This document shows positions 46,081 through 56,740 of a DNA stretch of 64,000 bases, in pieces. The first letter of the stretch is position 1; every line of letters begins with the position of its first letter. Made by a program: the position numbers and the translations under genes. A model generated the notes under the pieces. The model saw nothing but the letters and a program-made list of their open reading frames with translations. It searched no databases and was not told where the DNA came from. The stretch comes from Clonostachys chloroleuca (Eukaryota; Ascomycota; Sordariomycetes; Hypocreales; Bionectriaceae): assembly GCA_037952775.1 (NCBI GenBank), contig JBANAY010000004.1, positions 15,190,001-15,254,000 of the forward strand, written 5' to 3'.

Positions 46081-46276
46081 ATAACGGTTGGGTTACTTAT
46101 ACTGGACGGGGGTCTAGGGTAAGTCAGAATATAACCAAGAGTATTATTCTGAGTAGTATAATCAGGTTATTATAGGCTATATAATATAATTTACTATTAA
46201 TATATAAGTATTATAGAGCTAGTAATAATAGATATATAGATAATATTACTAAATAATTATAACTATATTAATAACT
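46081..46276 (+). repeat. inverted repeat X, left arm
   Basis: It pairs in inverse orientation with 48008-48206. Shared stretches include TTACTTATACTGGAC, GAGTATTATTCTGAGTAG and AATATATAAGTATTATAGAG. I judge identity at well over 80 percent by eye. Confidence 0.8.
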
Positions 46277-47858
46277 ATTTAAAGAAGTATTTAAGCTATA
46301 GTAATAAATATATATATATACTAGAATAATATATTAGATATAGGATATATTAGTAGTAATTAGTTAGTAGTATAGCTGATATATATAATATTAACTATAT
46401 TATATAGTTATATATAACCGGGTATAATAACTAAGGGTGATATTTTAGGTAACACAGGGATGGTTCATAACAGTATTATAGCAGTAACTAGGTATAGTAT
46501 TTATAGTAGGCCTACCAGGTGCTAATTGTGCAATAAAATAATTATTTTAGAACCTTGACCAGTATCTCATGAAGCTCAGGGACCAACTTCTTAGCAACTG
46601 AGCAAATGCTTGCTTAGCTGGGTGCTATAGTAGAGCTGAATAATAGTACCGTGGTAGTACTTACGGAGGTTCTAACAAGGGTCTATTGGAATAACAGGGC
46701 TTAAAGGGGCGGGAGGTTTTAGGTAAATCTGCCGCTAAGAATAATAGCTAAATCTGGTAAAAATAGGGGTAATTTCGCCGTAACAACATTATAAGTAGTT
46801 AATAATTACTACTAACTTCTTTATAAGTTAATATACTTTATTATTAGCTATAATAATTAAACTTATATTTATTAACCTTATTATTTAATAACTATTAATA
46901 TAATCTACTAGTATATAAACTAAACTAGTATATAAACTATTTTTTCTAATTTTTTAATTCTCTATCTTTAAACCTATTTTTCTTAATTAAAAGAAATAGT
47001 ATAAGTAAATAATAAAAATTAAATTATTCTAGCTCTCTAAGCTTTAGAAGGAGATTCTAAATTAAATCTCTAAAAGACTATATTAATCTATAAAGTTAAT
47101 TATATAATACTATATTTATATAAGTATAATCAGATTATTTAATCTGATTTTCAGTATAGTAATTAGATTCTTATTAATCTAGAGAAATAGATTATTATTA
47201 AGAAGGTTCTTAATCTAGATTTTTAAATATTTTCTCTATAATTGCTTAAGGTAGAAGATATAGCTAATCTCCTATTATATAACTATAATATAAAGTATAT
47301 TAGTATTAATTAAGCTTTTTACTTTATTAAATACTAATTACTATTTAAGATAGTTCTATCTTATAAATATAACTATTAGAGAGCTTTATATAAAGATTCT
47401 AAAATTATCTAATTATAGTTTAATTTTATATAGAATATAGTAGCTAAATATAGTATTCTTAATAAGAATATTTATAACTTTAATAAAACTAGCTTTCTAA
47501 TAGATTAGATTAGTTTATATACTATAGTTATATATTCTAATTAAATAATAAGACTTAAATTAATATAATATAATAACTAGAAATAAGTTTCTTTAATCTA
47601 GATAATTAATATAACTAGCTAGATAATTCTATTATTTCTAATAGTAAAAAGCTAATATTACTTTTTATTTTAAACTTAAAAATCTAACTTACTATTTAAC
47701 TAGAGGATTTCTATTAGTAAAAATAGTTAGATTTTAAATAAATTATTATAGATTAGATTAAGTATTTTAATAAAAATATTTAAATTAGAACTAAGGGTAA
47801 ATATTATCTTTTTATACTAGATAATATTATAAATTTAACTAATATATATTATTATATA

Positions 47859-48000
47859 TAGACCCTACTTTTTCTCTCTAACTATAACTAGATTATTTAG
47901 ATCTTATAATAATCCCTATAATCCCTAACTCAGGATTATTACTAAGCCTTAATAATCCCTTAGTATATATATATATTTATTTTACTAGATAGAATATTCT
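47859..48000 (-). repeat. inverted repeat Y, left arm
   Basis: It pairs in inverse orientation with 49494-49628; shared blocks are AGGATTATTACTAAG and AATAATCCCTTAGTATAT. It directly abuts the right arm of repeat X. Confidence 0.7.
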
Positions 48001-48007
48001 TTCAGAT

Positions 48008-48206
48008 AGTTATTAATATAGTTATAACTTTACTATAATATTATCTATATATCTATTATTACTAGCTCTATAATACTTATATATTAATAGTAACTTATAT
48101 TATACAGCCTAAGATAACCTGATTATACTACTCAGAATAATACTCTGATTAGTTTAACCCTGACCTACCCTAGACCCTGTCCAGTATAAGTCACCCAACT
48201 GTTACA
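48008..48206 (-). repeat. inverted repeat X, right arm
   Basis: This is the inverse copy of 46081-46276. It includes GTCCAGTATAAGTCACCCAAC, the reverse of the left arm's outer end, with scattered transitions between the arms. Confidence 0.8.
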
Positions 48207-49493
48207 GATAACTATAAGAGCTATTACTTAATAGAGTTTAAGGAATACTATAAGAAAAATAATATTATTACTCTCTATATATTTTTTTACTCTTTTTATT
48301 TACTCTAGCTATTAGATATTAACTATTTTAGCTTATTAAAAAAGATATATAGCTAGTAAATTAAGTATTTAATAAAAGCTTAGATTATTTATATTATAAA
48401 AGAAGATTTCTTTTTAATATTTATAGTAGTATTTAATATCTTTTTTACTAAAGAGAATATATTAGAAGTATTCTAAAAGACTAGATTTATTCTTTTAAAT
48501 CTAAAGAGTATAATTTTAAAGCTAGATATATAAATATACTAATATTATTAGAATTATCCTCTAAACTATCTATTACTTAGTAGTTAAAAACCCTAATTAA
48601 TCTATTAGAAATAACTTTATAATCTAAATACCTTAAAAGATAAGTAAGAATTTATTATAATAACTCTCTAAATCTAATTATTAAGAGTATTAAGTAGATT
48701 ATAAAGAGTATATAGTAAGTTATATATAAGTTTATACTTCTAAAGGGAAAGATATTTAAGTTTAAAAAGATAAATAAGTAATTAAATAAATACTAGAGAA
48801 TTAAAAAGTTATATTTATATAAAGAAAGCTCTCTTAATATATAGGAATTATAGGATCTTATAGCTAAGAGGGATATTAAATAATAGATATAGATAGAAAA
48901 TTATATAGATTATAATTAGAGATTTTATTAAAAGTAAGATATTTAGTAATATAGTATATATAGTAAGATAGATTATAATATATAGATTTATAAGGTAGTA
49001 GAGAAGTTATCTAACTCTAATTCTAAAGTTATTATAAATAATTAGATTAAAAAATAGAAACTAGAGAGTATTTTAATTAGATCTTATTAAAGATAATAGA
49101 AATATACCCCTAAAGCTAGCTAAACTATATCTTAATCAGACCTAGTTAAGATATCTTAAAGCTAGCTATTTAGCTAGAACTAGTTAAGATCTATCTAGGG
49201 ATATAATATTTTAGCTATAATAATCTTATTAAAGGAGAGAGAGAGAATTAAAGTAGAAAAAGATAAAAAAATATAATATTATTATCTAATTTATTAAGCT
49301 CTATAGCTTAGTATATATAAGCTATTTTTAGAAAAGTATTTTTTTTAGCTATATTAATATATAGTAGAAAAATAAAAAATATTTATAGAAAATATAAAGA
49401 TCTAAGGTAGAAATTATAAAGATTAATAATAAAAAGATTATAAAAAGTAGTTTATATACTGGTTTAGTTTATATACTAGTAGATTATATTATT

Positions 49494-49628
49494 CTAATTA
49501 GTAAAATAAATATATATATATATACTAAGGGATTATTAAAGCTTAGTAATAATCTGTATTCCTGGATTATAAGAATTATTATAAGATCCTAATAATCTGC
49601 AGGTAACTGGTTGAAAAGTATAGGGTCC
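49494..49628 (+). repeat. inverted repeat Y, right arm
   Basis: This is the inverse copy of 47859-48000. A third, shorter pair lies just inside it: ATCTACTAGTATATAAAC near 46910 pairs with its reverse near 49475, and weaker similarity extends inward. Confidence 0.7.
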
Positions 49629-49949
49629 TATACGTGATCCGTGCGTTGGGATAAAATTCGTAACAGAGTGAGGGCTACCGGTACATCTCCGTCGCTCCAT
49701 CATCGCTTGTTCCTATCTCATGCCTGTGACCGCTTCCCATCGACCACCCGTTCACCAGCACCGCACCTTCTTGATTCGACCCGCTAGCCTCGGCTCTGTA
49801 TCTGCCCTAACGACAGTCGCGCAAGAGTCGCACCTGTGCACGATTTCCAGCCTGCGAACGGACTACAACTCTCTATCGGCCTTTTCAACACACACGTGCG
49901 CGCACGCACACACGCAGACTCGCGATTAGAGAAGCACTGTCGGAGCACA
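49621..49949. promoter_or_regulatory. short promoter region of the Ras gene
   Basis: Only about 330 bp separate the AT-rich block from the Ras start codon. Composition is normal, with C-rich and CACA-rich stretches near 49740-49920 (for example ACACACGTGCGCGCACGCACACACG), typical of a fungal 5' leader. Confidence 0.45.
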
Positions 49950-50703
49950 ATGGCAAAAAAGTCCTCCCATGAGTGCAAAGTGGTGGTCGTCGGCGGCGGT
50001 GCTGTCGGTAAATCATGCCTGACCCTCCAGTTCATCCAAGGCGCCTTTGTCGACAGCTATGACCCTACAATCGAAGGTACGCCTGCATAACAAGTCCCAA
50101 ACTAGAGAGCACCCAGCTGATCTATAGCAAAAAGACTCCTTCCGCAAGCAATGCATCATTGATGATAAGGCCGTTCTGCTCGATGTCTTTGACACTGCAG
50201 GCCAAGAAGAGTACATGGCCATGCGGGAGGATTTCATACGCCCAGGCGAGGGATTCCTGCTTGTCTATAGCATCACCTCAAAGCACTCGTTCGAGGAAAT
50301 CAAGTTATTCCAGCACCGGATCCTGAGGGTGAAGGAAAAGGACTCTTTCCCCATCATCGTCGTCGGCAACAAGTGCGATCTTGAGGGCGAGCGCGCGGTA
50401 TTAATCGAAGGTGCGTATCATCTACAAAAAGCTCGTTATAGCATGGCAACAACGCTGACATAGGACACAGAGGGCGAGCAGCTCGCGCGCCAATTCGGCT
50501 GCCGCTTTATCGAGACCTCGGCCAAGTCAGGAGCCAATGTCGAGAAGGCATTTTACGATATTGTTAGGGAGATTAGAGAATATGAGCGTGACAGCACTAG
50601 CGACGCTGGCGATGTAAACGGCACAGGTGGCCGGTCGAACAAGGAGATAGGCGAGCAAGATCTCGACCGAGCAACCAGCCGCAGCAAATGCGCCATTATG
50701 TAA
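49950..50703 (+). CDS. Ras-family small GTPase, divergent
   Basis: Three exons, 49950-50076, 50135-50410 and 50471-50703, give 211 residues in phase. The start ATG gives [15 protein letters not shown]. The P-loop is GGGAVGKSC; the Ala (residue 18) aligns with H-Ras Gly13. Switch I YDPTIEDSFRKQ and switch [16 protein letters not shown] are present, including the Gln61 equivalent. NKCD and ETSAK complete the guanine-binding site. The variable tail ends KCAIM, a CaaX box for prenylation, so it is membrane-bound. The body resembles fungal Ras2 more than Ras1 (GKSCLT). It would act upstream of growth and morphogenesis signalling. It lies only 330 bp from the AT-rich block, so it may be an accessory paralog; no lesion is seen. 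Confidence 0.9.
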
Positions 50704-51098
50704 CTTGTTCTGTGATAACCTGCTACATTTATATAACGATCCCCTCTCTTGGATCGCTCTGTATCTAAGGAAGACGGTCAGGTGCAGAATATACTCTAAA
50801 GGCTATGCTAAGAGAAATTATATTAATCGAGATAACTTCAGGTGTATCCCTATGCGCAGGGGCCTATATAATTATAAACAGTAGGAAGTACCCTCGCTAT
50901 CTATACTTAGCAAAAGGAAGCAGGCGTAGGCAAGCCTGCTAAATAACTATAATCTTAAAGATAGGAATCTATTCTGCCACGGTTCATCACGATTTTGCCA
51001 CAATGTTTAACACTATTAGACAAGTGATATTTCCACTGATTATACACCTAATTTGAGTGAGGAAGTAGTACTTTTAACATCAGCCAATATAGTAACCC
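50704..51098. other. intergenic, convergent
   Basis: AT-leaning spacer between the Ras gene and the small secreted protein gene, which are tail-to-tail. Nothing recognised. Confidence 0.5.
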
Positions 51099-51937
51099 CT
51101 AATAGCCTTGAAGGCCTTCGGGAAGGTAATTGACAATTTTGCCGGGCCCATCTGGGTTCAACATCATAAGGTTGCACCCCCAACGGTCCTGTGTAGTAGC
51201 AGTCAGCAACAGTAGCATTACCTCGTAAGCTGTGCGACAGACCAGCTGGATACTTGCCTCTTCCTTGGTTCCGCACGAGTCAATCAGTTTAAGCTGGTTT
51301 CCTTCGCTCTTGATCCTGTGCACCGTGCCTGCGCGGGCCAACGGCGTCCGTTCCTGAAGCGGTTGGGCGTGTAGCTGGTAGTACTGGTGGAACGCCGTGA
51401 CTTCGCCGCACTTCCTGCCGTTCCTATGGTCTTGCTGTGCGGGGTTAGAATTGATGTTGAAGTCGATGAAGACGGCCCGGCCGAGTTCCATTTGCTGCCT
51501 GATGGGGCTCTCGGCGACTTCGTTGATAAACGCCGCTGGTCCTTTTTGCGAGCTGGACAAGATGATTTCGTTCCCAAATGCTAGTATTGTCACGACTCCC
51601 GGCTGCATTTTCGGCTTTTGAAGCTTCTTGTCAATGGTGAGATCGTATTGCTGAATGTCCACTTACTTTCCTCGTAGGCCGCGTCGGCCAACTTCTTAAG
51701 CTGGCCGTCAGTAATTGTTGTGACGGGGCCATTGAACGTGATGTGAGTCGAGAAGACCCATTGGTGCCCACCCTCCCAATTCCTTCCGTCTCGGCTGGCC
51801 AATCCGTAGTCAAGACGCATCTCCAGAGGTCCATGAGGGTCACGCCGCTCGCTCAAGTCAAATGCGTGTAGCGTCTGGCAAAACAAGGCTAGCCCCAGGG
51901 CCAACACCAAGCCAAGGAAACGACAATTGAAAGCCAT
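51099..51937 (-). CDS. small secreted protein of unknown function, possible frameshift
   Basis: The start MAFNCRFLGLVLALGLALFC is a clear signal peptide ending near LHA. The mature part begins FDLSERRDPHGP and includes WEGGHQWVFSTHITFNG. At about 51661-51675 the frame changes: one frame reads AAYEESKWTF and soon stops, the next reads DIQQYDLTIDKKLQ and stays open. No acceptable intron spans this, so a one-base lesion is likely. Further on, VTILAFGNEIIL and RKCGEVTAFHQYYQLH appear. A GC-AG intron (51257-51189, donor GCAAGT) removes a poor-looking insert and joins GTKEE to DRWGCN. Corrected length would be about 240 residues with few Cys. I recognise no catalytic family; an effector-like role is only a guess. 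Confidence 0.55.
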
Positions 51938-52514
51938 TCTAGTCCAATAGTAACCAGATAAGAATCCTATATGTAGGGTCGTACAGCGCGGTTCGCAGAT
52001 TCTGTGGAAAGATTGATAAACGTGAACCGATGAGAGCAACTACTTGGCGCATGGAGTGGGCAACGTGATTATTCCTTCCTCCGAAAAGAAAAGGCAGATT
52101 CTAAACAAACAATCAAGCAACTGCGGAAGCAGAAAATTCGATACTGACTACACTGAGATGATCCATGCCTTCAGTTTTTGTGATCATGTGGTGCCAAGAA
52201 GGACCTATTCTTGTTGCAAACAAAAATAAACCACTCATCCAATACGAATGATCCATTGGCAGGCCAGAAAAAAGGACTATGATTTGCAGAACTTGGCCGG
52301 CGGCATACGGGAGATTGATCAGATACCAATGTGTTTCTTACCCGAGAATCGTCCTACAAGATCTGAGACTTCTAGGGAGGCTGTTGGGCTTAGAGTGTGA
52401 ATTGAGGTCATTTGTAATGTAGACTGTGGACTGTGCACCTAGAATGACATAATACGAGCTTGTGTATCTGGAATGCTTGCTTGTATTGGATGAATGAGTT
52501 CAGTTGAGCTAACG
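51938..52514. other. intergenic
   Basis: Promoter side of the secreted-protein gene and tail of the F-box remnant. No feature seen. Confidence 0.5.
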
Positions 52515-53940
52515 CTACTGATCTATCGACCCATCTTCGCCAATGTTCTCTAGCTCCAACTTGATTCCAGACTGGGCACTTAAGTCATCAATTCTAGTCT
52601 GCAGTTCCGGTAAGAGAGTACCAACGTATAAAGGCAAGGGCAAGATGATTCGCTTCAATTTGGGTGGGAGCCGCAGCAGCGCTTCTTCCTCGGCAAGCAG
52701 AAGTTCAATAGCTCCAACAATAACACCATCGTGGCAGTCAAAACTCTCAACAGAGAGCAGTTCGCCCGTCATTACGAGCACTTCGAGCCCAGAGGGGAGC
52801 GACGCTCCCAGATGCGTCATCTTTCCTGGCACTTCTTCCGGTGATAACCCAATCAGGAAAGCCCAGGGGATGGGCAGGAATTTGAGTTGAGCAAGCTGGG
52901 CGAGGCCATGCAGTGATCCCCGAGTCTCCACATCGGGATCCTCATACCCTCCGTAGAGCTCGTTAGCCTCTGTGTCAGCCTCAATGCTTAATTTCACCAA
53001 TGTACTATGGACTTGGCGCAGAGCATGGGCCATTACATCTAGCGCAACGACGTACGTGCTGGCGTGGCTATCCAAGTGCTCCTAGTAGAACCAATGCCAG
53101 TGGAACTTCTTCAGCGACTTGAGTGGCGCAAGCAGGTGTTCTAGTCTAGTCTCACGCAATCTGAACAGCTCGAGGGATGTCAGAGAGGAGGGCAAAAGTG
53201 GCGTAGCGTTATCTGAATGCGGCCAGGCCCAAGTGATCGGGATTGTCGATTGAAACGGACATGGTTTGGAGAGACGGCAAATAGAAGAACGGAAGAACGT
53301 CCGCGGCATTATTGAAGTTGCAGTGGCGGAACTCGTTGGTCCTACCGGCGAAAACAACGTGATTCAGAGAGGGGAACTTGGGTAACCCGCTGCTTCTGTT
53401 TCCGACGCGGGTGATTGTATGACGAAGAAACTTGCCAAGATGGGCACTCTCAAGCGTGAAATTGGGCCCGAGTTCGAGAGAAATCAAATTCGGGAGAATG
53501 GAAATAAGCAAGGCCACCAGGGCATCGACTGCACCAGCTTGTAGCTCCTCCATCCAAGTGTCAGCGCCGGGCGCATCAAGCACTCGTATGTGCTCAGCCG
53601 CCGCAGGCAAGGGAAGTACAGAAACGGGCAGTGCTGGGGGCTCCTCATCGGTACGACGAGGATGTGTCTTGAAGCCCATGCCAGTAAGCCGCAGGCGAAG
53701 GCAGTGCTGGCCGAGATAAGGCCTTTCGAGGAGGGTCCGGAGCAATGCAGCGACGGGCGGCAGGTTATGTTCTGGTTGTTTTTTTCATTCGAGATGGATG
53801 TCGGCGACGAGAAGCGGCTCGACGAAGTTGTGGAGGCTTTTGCTGACCAGGCTCAAAGAGAGGAGATCGCCCAAGGGCAACAAAGCAAAAATAGCCAGCT
53901 GCAGCTCGCGTGGACAGTCCTGTATGGTTCTAGCCGGCAT
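52515..53940 (-). pseudogene. F-box protein, broken
   Basis: From the ATG at 53940, MPARTIQDCPRELQLAIFAL continues PLGDLLSLSLVSKSLHNF, an F-box helix pair that would bind the SCF adaptor Skp1. The frame hits TGA at 53787-53785, exactly where fungal relatives carry Trp (IHLE, stop, KKQPEHNLPP). It then runs through ALLRTLLERPYLGQHC and leucine-rich segments. Near 53215 it shifts, continuing NATPLLPSSLTSLELF in another frame. TAG at 53084-53082 interrupts WHWFY and EHLDSHAST; the rest is open to 52515. The two stops are each one transition from Trp (TGG) and Gln (CAG) codons. The intact form would be about 475 residues. Confidence 0.75.
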
Positions 53941-54136
53941 GTTGATGCTGTGTGCTGGGGCAAGATGGTGGTAAGTGAAAGTGAATGACGAGGAACACAG
54001 GCATCGTGCAACTGTTGCAGAGTTTGCCCAACACGGAAAAGACACTGACTAGAACCATATACAGCGCGCTCGTTCATACATCATTCAATTCCACGGACAG
54101 ATTTCATAACGTCACTCGCTGAAACTAAACGACGAA

Positions 54137-54684
54137 ATGGTTGGGCCTTCGTTAGGAGCATGCCTTGCTTTCGGGACTATGCTACTCAGCGGAATTTCTC
54201 TGGCTGATGAGTGCTAGCCTTCAACATGGTCGCCTCAGATGATGTCGTTGTCATCAGTTACTCGTGTGCGCGAGGTCAATTGTCGATATAAGACCACGAC
54301 AGGATCCAGTACCGACGGTGACGTCTGCTCCTCTCTGGCAAAGAAATACGAAACTACGGTGGAGGCGATAGTGAACTTGAATCCCACGCTGAATAAGGAC
54401 TGCAATGCGTCCATCAAACCGAGCACGAGTTACTGTGTCAAAGGATGTATGCTTTCACCAGCTAATGCCGCGGTCTGAACTGGAGAACGCGCAAACTAAC
54501 AATGATGTCTCACCCAGTTATTGAGCCGGACCGTGCATGGGATGGGCTCTGCGGTCCCACCCGCAACAACACCTGCCTAGGTACTGACAAGCAATGTTGC
54601 AACTCAGAAACATGGAAGTGTGGAAAAGCAGAAGAGGATTGCCAGGCCGGCAACTGCTATGAAGGTGCCTGCTTTGACAAATAG
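54137..54684 (+). pseudogene. LysM plus hevein-type chitin-binding secreted protein, broken by one stop
   Basis: MVGPSLGACLAFGTMLLSG from 54137 is a signal peptide. In the same frame TAG at 54215-54217 follows ADEC. Then comes a LysM domain (VNCRYKTTTG, VCSSLAKKYETTVEAIVNLN, SYCVKG). A GTATGC-AG intron (about 54448-54519) joins it to a Cys-rich chitin-binding domain (DGLCGPTRNNTCLG, QCCNSETWKCG, CYEGACF) ending at 54684. LysM proteins of this layout bind chitin fragments in the cell wall or apoplast. The stop is one C-to-T step from CAG. An ATG after the stop (54239) could start a protein lacking the signal peptide, which would not be secreted. Confidence 0.7.
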
Positions 54685-56380
54685 ATTTTTTGTGCATTTT
54701 CATCGTGGACCAGCAAGAATTTAGTGGTTTATTATTCAATATATGCTCAGCTTCTGTCGCTGTTCGGTTCCGAGCAATAAGGCGCATATAGTATTAGAGG
54801 GTATTTACAAACCAAGAGATTATGAATTTTCCCCCTAGGGTATAATTATGGCCGGGATATTGCTACTTTTGCCTCAAAAACCTAAACTTCCTTCAACAAA
54901 TAGATAACCTCCTATCTGACCGCTTGAGCGCCCCTTTGGTACCTGTTTCCAGCGACTTTCCAATCTGGGCCACGCTTTAAATGGTATCTAGGGTTCTTCT
55001 AATCACATTTGGTTCAGACGTTACCAAACCAATATATCACTGCGGCAGTGATATATTCCCTGTTTAGGACAGCCTTGCCAGCACAGGCATCAATACATTC
55101 AGCATTACTAGATCGCCAAGAAGAAATCAAACGATCCCGTATAGATCGTTATTCGCGTCTTTACTTATGGAAGAAGAGCCGAAGAATATTCTTAGAGACT
55201 CTGTTATTGCTACCGCTGCTCACACTCTGCGGAGCTTTGGTAAAGCCTCCCCCCGTGTCGTGCATCGTGCCTGACGCATGAGTGACAGGTGTGTTTGCTG
55301 AAAGGATTAGGCTGTTCGGAAACTGAATTGGACTTGCGTACTGACTCGACCCATCGATCGATATAAGCAGTTATAGTAAATTTGATTCCAACTCGCCCGG
55401 CGGCGCAGTGTATAACTCGCTTGGTGTAGCATACGCCAGAGATTGCTGTAGATAATAGTGCTGATCAAAGCCCCTGGAGCCTTACTATATCCTTGTTGGT
55501 GTCGCCACCTAACAGATTCCAGTTATACAGGTAAAAAGGATATATTGAGACTGTTGCTTCTAACTAGTAATTACAGGAGGGATCCGTTGACCCTTATATC
55601 CCAAGGAATCCCTTGATCGTATCCTCATGCGAGCAGCCCGGTCTCGGGCTCGTAAGGTCCGTTAATTATCCCGTTGGCATACAATTAATTAGGATCTTCA
55701 TATCCGTTAGACCGAGGTTGTGACCTTCCTTCAACTTGTGCATTTGATAGGATCAGAACGCTCTTCGAGCTATCGGGCCTGCGCCGATAACTCGGTCTTC
55801 GGTTGATCGTCAGAGCCGTAGTTCGCGATAGATCCTACCGGCTAGGGTTGCTCGAGCTGATAGGTCAGGGCCTTGACGATCGGGTCCAGTTAGGTTGCAA
55901 CCTTCCAACTTGACTAACTGACCCCTCTCGGTGAAACTGATCCTTCTAGGTCGGTTGCATCACGGCCGCGGCTATCGTGCGATTGAACCTTACTTTTGCA
56001 ATCGCGGTCGGTCCGGCTTCCACAGAATTCCTGATGGTATTTGCTAGTGAATTGTGTGTACGTTCGAACATGCTGGGCTGCGGGCTTCAACCTTCACGGA
56101 TTATCTCGGTAGTTGACGATCGCCCGCTTGGCACCAACAATCTTACTATACCTGCCCGATGTGAGGGTAGTGATAAAACAGGGGATATTACTGGAGTCTA
56201 CTACTGGGGATTATTTAGATTATTCCAAGGGGGTTGCTGGACGAGAAAGGCAGCATGATCGGGAGCCAACTGATCAAGATGCCATCTATGGTTCTTGCTA
56301 TCTCTGACAGTGGCCAAGGTGATTCATTAGAGCAGGACATGGTTAGGCGCCCGGCGCAGAGCTGGAGAGCATTCTTCTAC
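54685..56380. other. gene-free region
   Basis: 1.7 kb without a supported gene. The open frame 55977-56258 carries no family motif. Around 55600-55980 the composition is GC-rich with many GATCGG/CCGATC-like words. It may be old transposon DNA, but no ends or domains were found. Confidence 0.45.
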
Positions 56381-56740
56381 AAGGCGAATAGGAGCCTTTC
56401 TTTATTATAACAGACTGCTGTAGTAATAAAATAATTTAAAACAGTAAGATTATCTACTTACTTCCTCTCTTTAGAGTATAAACTAGTCTTAATCAGATAA
56501 TTAAGGCTAACTGAGATAGCTAAGGTAATAATAGTATATATAAGCTAATAGAGTAGAATAATAATAGATCTTGGTCTGAATAGTTTATTAGTATCTTAGT
56601 TCTCTAGCTATAAATAAAGATAAGAGCTATTTTATATATATTAGAAGTATATATATTTACTAAGCTAATAAACTGGATAAGTATTATACAGCTATTTATT
56701 ATTAGAGGCTGGAGCGATTCTAGAGGCTATTTATAATACT
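56381..56740. repeat. AT-rich patch, probable transposon relic
   Basis: 360 bp of strongly A/T sequence like the 45.8-49.6 kb block, ending abruptly at the stop codon of the saponin hydrolase gene. No arms identified. Confidence 0.5.

Larger units (their letters stand above)
45816..49620. mobile_element. AT-rich block, nested mutated inverted-repeat elements
   Basis: About 3.8 kb of nearly pure A and T with no real open frame on either strand; the edges to normal DNA are sharp. Several long inverted arms are visible (separate entries), so this is transposon DNA rather than random drift. The dominance of TA steps is what RIP leaves in ascomycetes. No transposase can be read. The central block 47859-48206 contains inverted copies of both the left outer arm (46081-46276) and the right outer arm (49494-49628), placed side by side. 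The intervening 3.2 kb therefore looks like an insertion into a related inverted copy. Confidence 0.8.

Noticed and set aside
45816..49620. centromere-like or CRISPR-like repeat array
   Set aside because: The structure is long inverted arms, not regularly spaced direct repeats, and the block is only 3.8 kb long.
55977..56258. 93-codon frame as a possible transposon protein
   Set aside because: No integrase, reverse transcriptase or transposase motif could be read.
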